The notes under the pieces are model-generated. The model did no database searches and had not been told where the DNA came from. It saw only the letters and a program-made list of their open reading frames with translations. This document shows positions 42,671 through 51,442 of a stretch of DNA of 64,000 nucleotides, in pieces (the first letter of the stretch is position 1; each line of letters opens with the position of its first letter). Origin of the DNA: Rhodospirillaceae bacterium (GTDB lineage: Bacteria; Pseudomonadota; Alphaproteobacteria; Rhodospirillales; Casp-alpha2); contig JAERTE010000077.1 in the NCBI GenBank assembly GCA_016845145.1, positions 1 through 64,000 on the forward strand, in the 5' to 3' direction. A program made the translations under genes and the position numbers.

Positions 42671-45253
42671 TTAGTGATTCCACCAGCCCGACCGGCTGGG
42701 TTGGGTGTCGCTGACGGTTTCGCCACTATCTTGGCCACCCACCTGGATGACGGTGGTCTTGGCGGCCTCCGCCGCAGCGACCGGGTCAATCGCGGGCTCA
42801 TCCGCAGCTGGTTCCTCGACCGCTTTTTCCTCCGGTGAGGGCGCAGGCTCTGCGGGAGCTTCGGATTTCGTCTCTGTCGTTTCCGGTTCGGCAGCTTTTT
42901 TAGCCCGCCGGCGTTTTGGCTTTGGCTTTTCCGCCGCAGGCTCGTCCGCCTTCGTCTCCGGCTTGTCAGCGGCGGCGGCGTCATCCGATTTGGTTGTACG
43001 GCGACGGCGGCGTTTGGGTTTTTCCTCTGCCTTTTCCGCTTCCGCCTCTGGCTCCGCGACGGAACCATCGGCGGCTTCAGCCGTGCTTTCGGTGCTCTTC
43101 GCTTTGCGCGGACTGCGACGGCGCTTCGGCTTTTCCGCAGGTTCCTCCGCGACGTTGTCCTGAGCCGCGGTTTCATCCGGCAGCACAATCACTTCGCCGT
43201 CATCGCTGGTCGGCGGTGGAAGCATTTCAGTGGTCGTGGGGCCGGCAATCAGTGCGGCGGGTTCGCTGCTTTCCGCATTCTCATTGGCGGCTGCTGCTTC
43301 GCCGCTGCTTGCTTCAACAGACTCTTCCTCGGTGCGCCGTTTCCGGCGCCGACCGCCGCGCCGACCGCGCCGACGCCGCTTGCCGCCGTCCTCGCCGTCA
43401 GTTTTCTCGGCGCGATCACCGTTCTCGGACCCGGCAACTTTCTCGCCCGTTTCCGTTTCTTCCGACGTGGCTTCCGTATTTTCCGGAGTTTCCCCATCAG
43501 CTTCGCCCTCGCCCCGCCGTTTGCGGCGTGAGCGCCGGCGGCGACGTTTGCGGCCTCCAGAATCATCGACACCATCCGCCTCTGCGGCACTGGTCGGCGG
43601 GCGCGACGACTTATCCGCGCCGATGACCTCGCCGTCGCGTTCGATCCGAAGGTCGGGCGGGATCAGGCTGTCATCATTTTCCAGATAAATCCGCAGACCG
43701 AAGCGTTCTTCCAATTCGGCCAATGATTCGCGTTTACGATTCAAAAGGTAAAGCGCCACTTCGGTCGGTACGAAGACGGTCATTTCTCCGTCACGTTTGC
43801 GCATGCCCTCCTCTTCAAGAGCGCGCAACACTTCGACCGCCGTGGTTTCGGTCGAGCGCCGTACGCCCGAACCGTTACAGTGTGGGCACGGCTCCGAACT
43901 GGTTTCAATCAGGCTTGGGCGCAGCCGTTGACGCGACATTTCAAGCAACCCAAACGGGCTGATGCGGCCGATTTGGATGCGTGCGCGGTCGGACCGCATC
44001 GCTTCCTTCATGGTGCGCTCGACCTTCGACTGGTTTCGGTTGATCTCCATGTCGATGAAATCGACAACGATCAGGCCCGCCAAGTCGCGCAACTTGAGTT
44101 GCCGTGCGATCTCTTCGGCGGCCTCCATGTTGGTCTTGAGCGCGGTTTCCTCGATGTTCCGTTCCTTGGTGGCGCGGCCCGAGTTGACGTCGATGGCGAC
44201 CAAGGCTTCCGTCGGATTGATGACGATATAACCGCCGGATTTAAGGTGCACGTCCGTGGAATGGATGACTTCCAATTGGTTGTCGATCCGGTAATTGTGC
44301 GTCAGTGGCACGTCGACATCTTTGTATTTCTGGACTTTTTTGGCATGACTCGGGATCAGGATTTTCATGAAATCCTTGGCGGCGCGATAGCCGTCCTCGC
44401 CGTGCACCACAACTTCATCAATGTCCTTGGTGTATAGGTCACGGATGGAGCGTTTGATCAGGTCGCCTTCCTCATGCACCAGCGAGGGCGCGATGGAGCT
44501 TAGGGTTAGCTCGCGGATTTGGTTCCATAATCTCAGGAGATAGTCGTAATCCCTCCTGATTTCCGATCGTGATCGCTCGGCGCCCGCAGTCCTGACGATA
44601 ACCGCCATGCCTTCGGGGATGCCCAACTCACCAACGATCTTTTTCAGCTTTTTGCGGTCGGCAACGCTGCCGATCTTGCGCGAAATTCCGCCGCCACGGT
44701 CGGTGTTCGGCATCAGCACGCAATAGCGCCCGGCGAGCGACAGGTACGTCGTCAGCGCGGCGCCCTTGGTGCCGCGTTCTTCCTTGACCACCTGAACCAG
44801 CAGGATCTGGCGCCGTTTGATGACTTCCTGAATTTTATAGCGGCGGTGTTTGGCCGCCGGACGGCGTGCTTCTACTTCTTCGCTATCATCGCCACCAAGC
44901 GTCTCGACGCTGCCTTCCTCAGTCGGCGCATCGTCGCCGTCCGCGTCTTCGGACTGAGCGGCTTCGGCCCGGTCTTCGGCAAGCAGGGCTTCGCGGTCGG
45001 CGACCGGAATCTGATAGTAGTCGGGGTGAATCTCGCTAAATGCCAAGAATCCGTGGCGATTACCGCCATAGTCGACGAACGCCGCCTGAAGCGATGGCTC
45101 CACACGGGTGACTTTAGCAAGATAGATATTTCCTTTAAGTGGCCGTCGGGTATCAACTTCGACGTCGAAATCTTCCAGCCGGTTTCCGTTGACGACCAGC
45201 ACCCGGGTCTCTTCCGTGTGCGAGGCGTCGATTAACATACGTTTCGTAGCCAT
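42671..45253 (-). CDS. rne: Ribonuclease E
   Basis: 860 residues, essential endoribonuclease and degradosome scaffold. The catalytic half has the S1 domain near residues 38-120 (PLKGNIYLAKVTRVEPSLQA) with the alphaproteobacterial acidic insertion after it, the catalytic Asp region ALVAIDVNSGRATKERN and LIVVDFIDMEI, and the zinc-link CPHCNGSGV. After about residue 560 the chain is low-complexity, alternating Arg/Lys-rich blocks (KRRRRRSRRKRR, GKRRRRGRRGGRRRKRR) with Ala/Glu stretches, likely RNA-binding and partner sites. Start ATG 45253 fits the family. 476 bases upstream are gene-free. Confidence 0.96.
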   Translation of the reverse strand: MATKRMLIDASHTEETRVLVVNGNRLEDFDVEVDTRRPLKGNIYLAKVTRVEPSLQAAFVDYGGNRHGFLAFSEIHPDYYQIPVADREALLAEDRAEAAQSEDADGDDAPTEEGSVETLGGDDSEEVEARRPAAKHRRYKIQEVIKRRQILLVQVVKEERGTKGAALTTYLSLAGRYCVLMPNTDRGGGISRKIGSVADRKKLKKIVGELGIPEGMAVIVRTAGAERSRSEIRRDYDYLLRLWNQIRELTLSSIAPSLVHEEGDLIKRSIRDLYTKDIDEVVVHGEDGYRAAKDFMKILIPSHAKKVQKYKDVDVPLTHNYRIDNQLEVIHSTDVHLKSGGYIVINPTEALVAIDVNSGRATKERNIEETALKTNMEAAEEIARQLKLRDLAGLIVVDFIDMEINRNQSKVERTMKEAMRSDRARIQIGRISPFGLLEMSRQRLRPSLIETSSEPCPHCNGSGVRRSTETTAVEVLRALEEEGMRKRDGEMTVFVPTEVALYLLNRKRESLAELEERFGLRIYLENDDSLIPPDLRIERDGEVIGADKSSRPPTSAAEADGVDDSGGRKRRRRRSRRKRRGEGEADGETPENTEATSEETETGEKVAGSENGDRAEKTDGEDGGKRRRRGRRGGRRRKRRTEEESVEASSGEAAAANENAESSEPAALIAGPTTTEMLPPPTSDDGEVIVLPDETAAQDNVAEEPAEKPKRRRSPRKAKSTESTAEAADGSVAEPEAEAEKAEEKPKRRRRRTTKSDDAAAADKPETKADEPAAEKPKPKRRRAKKAAEPETTETKSEAPAEPAPSPEEKAVEEPAADEPAIDPVAAAEAAKTTVIQVGGQDSGETVSDTQPSRSGWWNH

Positions 45254-45729
45254 AAATTTGTGAACTCCGCGGCGCCATTGGTTCTAGTCGCGAAGACGCG
45301 GTTTGAGTTGGGGCGCCGGTTGTGGTGATGCCGACGGCGCTTGTCATCATGCCAGCAACGCCGAAGGGGATCGGCGAGCGGATAGGCATGGCATACGCGG
45401 CTCTGTCAGACATCGGGTTAACCTCTGAGGAAAATCCTCGAAAGAAAATTAAAACCGAAACGTTCCTGGTCAAGCGGTGCATCTTCAAACGAAAAGGCGA
45501 TGCCCGCGTTGGCCGATGTGTATTCCGGCTGTCACGATGGTACCTCGATAACTTCCGACATACCAATCGCTATACGTTAAGATAACGGTAGGAATTAGGT
45601 TCCACAATGGGCTTGTCACGAAAAATCGTTATTGGCCGTTTGAAACCAATCCTGTAGGCGATGATCGTGACGATTGAAGTTTCGGCGGAACGCACTGTAT
45701 ATTCAGGATATTAGGTTGGTTAACGCAAA
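45254..45729. promoter_or_regulatory. Gene-free region between divergent rne and amiC
   Basis: 476 bases without a convincing gene; short frames inside lack ribosome sites. The part next to rne is long enough for the structured leader through which RNase E often controls its own mRNA, though no specific stem was matched. The amiC side holds a sigma70-like promoter. Confidence 0.5.
45674..45703 (+). promoter_or_regulatory. Sigma70-like promoter for amiC
   Basis: TTGAAG (45674-45679) and TATATT (45698-45703) are 18 bases apart, 26 bases before the amiC start. Good match in sequence and spacing; not verified by mapping. Confidence 0.5.
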
Positions 45730-47079
45730 ATGTGGGGGGTCGTGGATATTCTCCGACATTTTCGCCAGGCATCGGTAGCGATGCTGTTCGTGGTGATGTT
45801 GGTCTGGTCGGGCGGTTATGCCGGCACCGGGAGCGCGCACGCGGCTGCCAGCGTGGTGACGGATATAAGAATCGGTTCTGCCGGCAACATTACCCGCATC
45901 GTTTTCGAATTTACGGAACGGCTGTCGGCCCGCGTTTTCGCACTCGCTGATCCTTACCGCGTGGTTATTGATTTGCCGGAGGTCGGCTGGCGCTTGCCGC
46001 CGAAACCGCTGCCCGTCGCCAGCGGCGTCTATGCGCGTTTGCGCTATGGCCTCTATAAGCCCGGAAATTCCCGCGTGGTTCTTGATCTCAACAAGCCCGC
46101 GACAATCGCCAATGCCGCGTTGATCGAGCCCAACGGCGCCTATGGACATCGTTTGGTGTTGGAGTTGGCGCCGAGCACGCGGGCTGCATTTCTGACCACC
46201 ATGAAGGCCAGCGACATCACGATCGCGTCGCCGTCGATGCCTTCGAGGAAATCGCTCGCCGCGGCAACGAAGGTGCCGCCGCAGGCCAAAAACAAAGCCA
46301 AACCGCGCACCGCGCCCGCACCGGCCGTCAAGCAAGCCAAGTTCCAGCGTGCACCGCGTAAGCCGCCGCTGCGCCCGTCAACCGAACGCTATACGGTGGT
46401 GGTCGATCCAGGCCATGGCGGTGTCGATCCGGGAACGATCGGCAATTCCGGTGTTTACGAAAAACACGTGACCCTGGCCATGGCGCGCGCCATTCGCACG
46501 GCATTGGAGAAGTCGGGCCGTTTCACGGTGAGGCTGACCCGTGATCGGGATATTTTTATCCGATTGCGCGAGCGCATCCGCCGGGCGCGCGAGGCAGGGG
46601 CTGATTTGTTCATTTCCATTCATGCCGATTCGATCAAAAACCGGAAAATCAGCGGCCCGTCTGTCTATACCCTGTCTGAACGCGCTTCCGATAAAGAGGC
46701 CGCGCAGTTGGCGGAAAAGGAAAACAAAGCGGACCTCATCGCCGGCATGGATCTCACACACCAGGATGCTCTGGTGACGGATATCCTGATCGATCTGGCG
46801 CAACGCGAATCGATGAACAAATCCGCTCGCTTTGCCGGTATGTTGGTTGGTGAACTGAAAAAGCGTACCAAGGTACTGCGCAATACGCACCGGTTTGCCG
46901 GTTTCGCGGTGCTCAAGGCGCCCGACGTGCCGTCGGTTTTGCTGGAACTCGGTTTCCTGTCCAACCCGCAAGACGAACGCGCGCTGCGTGATCGGCGTTA
47001 CCGCGCGCGCATGGCCACAGGTGTGGCAAAAGCCGTGGACGCCTACTTCACACGGGTCGAACAAGCTGCCGGACGCTAG
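45730..47079 (+). CDS. amiC: N-acetylmuramoyl-L-alanine amidase
   Basis: 449 residues. Signal segment to about residue 38, AMIN domain (VTDIRIGSAGNITRIVFEFT to about 155), a basic Pro/Ala-rich linker, and an Amidase_3 domain from YTVVVDPGHGGVDPGTIGNS with the zinc residues (VDPGHGG, the following Glu region, LFISIHADS) and VLLELGFLSNPQDE at the end. Cleaves septal peptidoglycan during division. ATG at 45730 lacks a strong ribosome site; GTG at 45742 is possible. Followed by mrcA. Confidence 0.94.
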   Translation: MWGVVDILRHFRQASVAMLFVVMLVWSGGYAGTGSAHAAASVVTDIRIGSAGNITRIVFEFTERLSARVFALADPYRVVIDLPEVGWRLPPKPLPVASGVYARLRYGLYKPGNSRVVLDLNKPATIANAALIEPNGAYGHRLVLELAPSTRAAFLTTMKASDITIASPSMPSRKSLAAATKVPPQAKNKAKPRTAPAPAVKQAKFQRAPRKPPLRPSTERYTVVVDPGHGGVDPGTIGNSGVYEKHVTLAMARAIRTALEKSGRFTVRLTRDRDIFIRLRERIRRAREAGADLFISIHADSIKNRKISGPSVYTLSERASDKEAAQLAEKENKADLIAGMDLTHQDALVTDILIDLAQRESMNKSARFAGMLVGELKKRTKVLRNTHRFAGFAVLKAPDVPSVLLELGFLSNPQDERALRDRRYRARMATGVAKAVDAYFTRVEQAAGR

Positions 47080-47205
47080 ACCACTGCTGGTCAAGTGCTG
47101 ATCCAGGCAATCATATTGACGCCATAATTCTCCATATATGCTACAAACTGACCTGGACGCATTGTCCGTAAGGTTGTCATCATTTGACCGGGTATTCTCA
47201 CGACC

Positions 47206-49653
47206 ATGATTCGCGCACTTCTGACAACTTTGGGCACGCTGTTGCTTCTGGCCGTGATCGGCGCCGGGGGCGGGCTGTTCATTTTTTACAAGTTTGGCCA
47301 AGCATTGCCCGACTACCGCCAGTTGGCGGATTACGAGCCGCCGGTGATGACCCGTGTGCATGCCGGTGACGGCCGTCTGCTGGCTGAGTATGCGGTGGAA
47401 AAGCGCGTCTTCGTACCTATCGGCGCGATGCCGAAAAAGGTCATCCAGGCGTTTTTGGCGGCTGAGGATCAGAATTTTTACTCGCACCAGGGCGTTGATT
47501 TCACCGGCGTTGCGCGCGCCGTGCTGGTTAACCTGAAAAACCTGGGCTCATCGAGGCGGCTGGTCGGCGCATCGACGATCACCCAGCAGGTGGCGAAGAA
47601 CTTCCTGCTGACCAATGAGGTTTCGTGGCGGCGCAAGGTCAAGGAAGCGATTCTGGCCTTCCGTATCGAACGTGCATTTCCCAAACAACGCATCCTGGAG
47701 CTTTACCTGAACGAGATTTACCTGGGCTTCGGATCCTATGGGGTGGCAGCGGCGGCGTTGAATTACTTCAACCGCTCGCTCGATGAATTGACGATTTCAC
47801 AAATGGCGTTTCTGGCGGCCTTGCCGAAAGCGCCGAACAATTACCATCCCATCCGCAAACCCGATGCGGCGCGCGGACGGCGCGATTGGGTCGTCAGGCG
47901 CATGCTCGAAGAGCAATTCATTACGCCGCAAGAGGCCGCCGCCGCACGTGACGCACCGTTGTTGATCGCCAAACGCGACGAGACCCAACTCGTGACCGCG
48001 GCCTATTTCGCCGAGGAAGTGCGTCGTGAGCTGGAAGACCGCTACGGCGAGCAACAGCTTTACAAGGGCGGGCTCTCGGTACGCACGACCATCGACCCGA
48101 AATTGCAGGCCATGGCCGACGACGCGGTGCGGGGCGGGCTTCAGGCTTACGATCGCCGGCACGGCTACCGCGGACCGTTTTCGCAAATCGGTGCCGACGT
48201 GCGGCTCGACACTTCGCCGGATTGGCAACGCGCCCTGGCCCGTGTCGAACGGCCGAAGGGCATGCATGAATGGTCGCTCGCGGTGGTGCTGGGCACGGAT
48301 CAGAAATTCGCTTTTGTCGGCGTCGAGGACGGGAAACAAGGCCGCATTCCGTTGTCGGAATTGACATGGGCGCGCGAAGCGCTGGAAGACCAAAAACGCG
48401 GACCGAAAGTTCGCAAGCCTGCCGACGTTCTGGCCCGCGGCGATGTCGTTGCCGTGTCCAAGGCAATTCCGCGCGACAAGGACAAGCCGGTGCCGGAAGA
48501 TTTCTACGGCCTCAGGCAGATCCCCGAAATCAATGGCGGTTTGGTGGCGCTCGACCCGCACACAGGCCGCGTACTGGCGATGACCGGCGGTTATTCGCCG
48601 GAGTTGAGCGAGTTCAACCGCGCCACTCAGGCGCGCCGGCAGCCGGGATCGGCATTCAAGCCGTTCGTCTACCTGGCCGCGCTGGATCAGGGATATACGC
48701 CGGCAACCTTGATCCTCGACGCACCGTTCGTCATTGATCAGGGCCCGGGTTTGCCGAAATGGCGGCCCGCCAACTATACCAAGAAATTCTATGGCCCCTC
48801 GACCATGCGCCTGGGTATTGAGAAATCGCGCAACTTGATGACCGTGCGGCTGGCTCAGACCATCGGCATGGACAAGGTGGCGACCTATGCCAAACGCTTC
48901 GGCATTGTCGATCGCTTGCCCGAGACGCTCGCCATGTCCTTAGGCGCTGGTGAGACCACCCTGATGCGTCTGACCACCGCCTACGCCATGTTGGTCAACG
49001 GCGGCAAGCGCATCACCCCGACCCTCATCGATCGCATCCAGGACCGCAACGGCCGTACCGTCTTCCGCCATGACGACCGCCAATGCGTGAAATGCCGGGC
49101 AGAATTCTGGACCCGTCAACCGCCGCCGGAGCAACCCGACACCCGCGACCAGATGACCAATCCCGGCAGCGCCTACCAAACCGTCGCCATGCTGGAAGGC
49201 GTCGTCAAGCGGGGCACCGGACGGCGCATCGCCGCTGTCGGCAAACCGCTCGCAGGCAAAACCGGCACCACCAACAAAGAGCGCGACACTTGGTTCCTGG
49301 GCTTTTCCGCGGATTTGGCGGTCGGTGTGTTTGCCGGGTTCGACACGCCAATCCCCTTGGGCCGGCGCGAGACGGGGTCGTCGGTGGCCGCGCCCATCTT
49401 CCGTGATTTCATGGCGGCGGCCTTGAAGGACAAGCCCTCCATTCCGTTCCGTATCCCGCCCAACATCAGTCTGGTGCGCGTCGATTCACGCACCGGTCAG
49501 TTGGCCGTGGCGGGCACGCGAAACGTCATTTTGGAAGCGTTCAAGCCCGGCACCGTGCCGACCGGCGACAGCCAGGTGCTGGAAGGGCAGAGCTGGCGCG
49601 AGCCGGGAGCCGCGGCAAGCGGCGCCATCACGGGAACCGGCGGGCTTTATTAG
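47206..49653 (+). CDS. mrcA: Penicillin-binding protein 1A, bifunctional
   Basis: 815 residues: one N-terminal membrane helix (LLTTLGTLLLLAVIGAGGGL), GT51 transglycosylase (catalytic Glu in AAEDQNFYSHQGVDF, then GASTITQQVAKNFLL), an OB-like insert, and a transpeptidase with PGSAFKPFVYLAAL (SxxK), KSRNLMTVRLAQ (SxN) and AGKTGTTNKERDTWF (KTG). Polymerises and crosslinks peptidoglycan. Lies 126 bases after amiC. In alphaproteobacteria prfB usually comes next; here it is 6.6 kb away. Confidence 0.96.
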   Translation: MIRALLTTLGTLLLLAVIGAGGGLFIFYKFGQALPDYRQLADYEPPVMTRVHAGDGRLLAEYAVEKRVFVPIGAMPKKVIQAFLAAEDQNFYSHQGVDFTGVARAVLVNLKNLGSSRRLVGASTITQQVAKNFLLTNEVSWRRKVKEAILAFRIERAFPKQRILELYLNEIYLGFGSYGVAAAALNYFNRSLDELTISQMAFLAALPKAPNNYHPIRKPDAARGRRDWVVRRMLEEQFITPQEAAAARDAPLLIAKRDETQLVTAAYFAEEVRRELEDRYGEQQLYKGGLSVRTTIDPKLQAMADDAVRGGLQAYDRRHGYRGPFSQIGADVRLDTSPDWQRALARVERPKGMHEWSLAVVLGTDQKFAFVGVEDGKQGRIPLSELTWAREALEDQKRGPKVRKPADVLARGDVVAVSKAIPRDKDKPVPEDFYGLRQIPEINGGLVALDPHTGRVLAMTGGYSPELSEFNRATQARRQPGSAFKPFVYLAALDQGYTPATLILDAPFVIDQGPGLPKWRPANYTKKFYGPSTMRLGIEKSRNLMTVRLAQTIGMDKVATYAKRFGIVDRLPETLAMSLGAGETTLMRLTTAYAMLVNGGKRITPTLIDRIQDRNGRTVFRHDDRQCVKCRAEFWTRQPPPEQPDTRDQMTNPGSAYQTVAMLEGVVKRGTGRRIAAVGKPLAGKTGTTNKERDTWFLGFSADLAVGVFAGFDTPIPLGRRETGSSVAAPIFRDFMAAALKDKPSIPFRIPPNISLVRVDSRTGQLAVAGTRNVILEAFKPGTVPTGDSQVLEGQSWREPGAAASGAITGTGGLY

Positions 49654-49679
49654 GGTAGGCGCAAGCCGGGGGGCAAATC

Positions 49680-50537
49680 ATGACGAGCAAGATATTGTAT
49701 GAGCGCGATGGCCGTATCGCACGCATCACGCTGAACCGCCCCGACGTCATGAACGCCATTGACGACGAGGTGCCGATGCAACTGGCCGACGCCGTCGCCG
49801 AGGCCAACGCCGATGACGGCGTGCATGTGATTATTCTGGCGGGGAAGGGCCGCGCGTTTTGTGCCGGCTATGACCTTGCGTACTACGCGGGCGGCGAGGG
49901 TACGGGCCAGGCCGTGCAGGACATGCCCTGGGACCCGATGAAGGACTATGCGTTCATGTCCCAGGCGACCGAGCGCATCATGTCTGTATGGCGGTCCTTA
50001 AAGCCCGTCATTTGCAAGGTGCAGGGTTTTGCCGTGGCCGGTGGGTCTGACATCGCGCTTTGTGCCGATATGGTTGTGATGGCCGACGATGCCCAGATCG
50101 GCTACATGCCGGCGCGCGTCTGGGGCTGCCCGACGACGGCCATGTGGGTGTACCGGCTGGGGCCGGAGAAGGCCAAACGCATGCTGCTGACGGGTGACAA
50201 GATCGACGGTAAGGAAGCCGAGCGTCTGGGCCTGGTGTTGAAATCCGTCCCCGCAAACCAACTGGACGCGGAGGTCGAAGCCTTGGCCGAACGCTTGTCC
50301 ACCGTGCCCGCCAACCATTTGATGATGCAGAAGATGGTCATCAACCAGGCCATTGAGGCCATGGGGTTGGCCAATACGCAACGCCTGGCGACGCTGGTCG
50401 ATGGCATGACCCGCCATTCGCCGGAAGGCGTCAATTTCACTGCCCGTTCCGAAGCCGTCGGCTGGAAACAGGCGGTCGACGAACGCGACAACGGTACTTT
50501 CGATTGGACCCGCAACAAGCCCTTTGACGAAGATTAA
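49680..50537 (+). CDS. Enoyl-CoA hydratase/isomerase family protein
   Basis: 285 residues, crotonase fold. RIARITLNRPDVMNAIDDEV, GKGRAFCAGYDLAYYAGG (first oxyanion segment) and VQGFAVAGGSDIALCADMVV (second). The common catalytic Glu pair is not obvious: the position after the second oxyanion loop reads AQIGYMPARVWGC, so hydration is uncertain and another crotonase reaction is possible. Starts 26 bases after mrcA with a GGGGGG ribosome site. Confidence 0.88.
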   Translation: MTSKILYERDGRIARITLNRPDVMNAIDDEVPMQLADAVAEANADDGVHVIILAGKGRAFCAGYDLAYYAGGEGTGQAVQDMPWDPMKDYAFMSQATERIMSVWRSLKPVICKVQGFAVAGGSDIALCADMVVMADDAQIGYMPARVWGCPTTAMWVYRLGPEKAKRMLLTGDKIDGKEAERLGLVLKSVPANQLDAEVEALAERLSTVPANHLMMQKMVINQAIEAMGLANTQRLATLVDGMTRHSPEGVNFTARSEAVGWKQAVDERDNGTFDWTRNKPFDED

Positions 50538-50608
50538 CCCCCGAGCCTTGCACTGATGGCCGTCGGGCCGCATGGTTTGTGTATTCAAACCTGATTGCGG
50601 GAATTCCC

Positions 50609-51268
50609 ATGACCAATACGACACAAGACTTGGCCGCGCGCGCCGCCAGCATCGCCACAGCGACTTTCGCCAACGCTTTGGATGATTTCGGCCTTGCGGA
50701 CACCATGATCCTGCCCACCATCAAGGCCGTGGCGCCCGGCATGCGCTTTGCCGGGCCGGCAGTGACGGTGCGCGAAAGCGTTGGCCCGGCCGGTACTTAT
50801 ACATCGGCGGATTTCCGCGTCGGTGCGATGATCGACGCCGCGGGGCCGGGCGACGTGGTGGTTGTTGCGGGCGAGGGGGCGAATATTTCGACCTGGGGCG
50901 GCATGGCGTCGTTTGCGGCGAAAAAGAAAGGTGTTGCGGGCTTGTTGGCGGATGTGGGCGTGCGCGACGTGGAGGAAATGGTGGAGTTCGACTTCCCGGT
51001 TTTCGCCCGCCACTTAACCCCGCTGACGGGCCGCACACGCCTCAAGATCGAAGCCATCAACGAGCCCGTGGTGGTCGACGGCGTGCCTGTGGCGCCGGGT
51101 GACATCGTGGTCGCCGACGGCACCGGCGCGGTGGTCCTGCCCGCTGGAAAAGCGGCCGAAATTATTGAGAACGCCGAGCGCTATTCGGCCGACGATGCGG
51201 CGGCAATCAAAGATCTGGACGGCGGCCTGACGTTCACCGAGGCGATGGCGAAGTATACGCGGATATAG
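50609..51268 (+). CDS. RraA/HMG aldolase family protein
   Basis: 219 residues. The family core is visible: MRFAGPAVTVRESVGPAGTY, AGPGDVVVVAGEGANISTWG, KGVAGLLADVGVRDVEEM and VAPGDIVVADGTGAVVLP with the Asp of the divalent metal site (VGVRD). Members are 4-hydroxy-4-methyl-2-oxoglutarate/CHA aldolases or the RNase E regulator RraA. Being 5 kb from rne does not decide. The ATG at 50609 is preferred over the GTG at 50579. Follows the crotonase by 71 bases. Confidence 0.85.
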   Translation: MTNTTQDLAARAASIATATFANALDDFGLADTMILPTIKAVAPGMRFAGPAVTVRESVGPAGTYTSADFRVGAMIDAAGPGDVVVVAGEGANISTWGGMASFAAKKKGVAGLLADVGVRDVEEMVEFDFPVFARHLTPLTGRTRLKIEAINEPVVVDGVPVAPGDIVVADGTGAVVLPAGKAAEIIENAERYSADDAAAIKDLDGGLTFTEAMAKYTRI

Positions 51269-51442
51269 TCCTTGTACTGAAAGGAACTCAAGGAACTGGT
51301 TGGATAAATCTCGATCGCAGCTTGAAGCTAATTTCTACTTTTCCTTGATCTCCTAAAGATTTATCGACTACGGTTTGAGAAAAGAAAGCGCGAAAGCCTT
51401 GGGCTTTCATCGCGATGTGATCTTGTCGGAAAGGTAGAGAGG

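Noticed and set aside
42671..43600. Repetitive tract as a separate repeat element
   Set aside because: It is the low-complexity Arg/Glu-rich coding tail of RNase E, with the frame intact.
46378..47487. 369-codon open frame on the minus strand
   Set aside because: Shadow of amiC and the start of mrcA; no family features.
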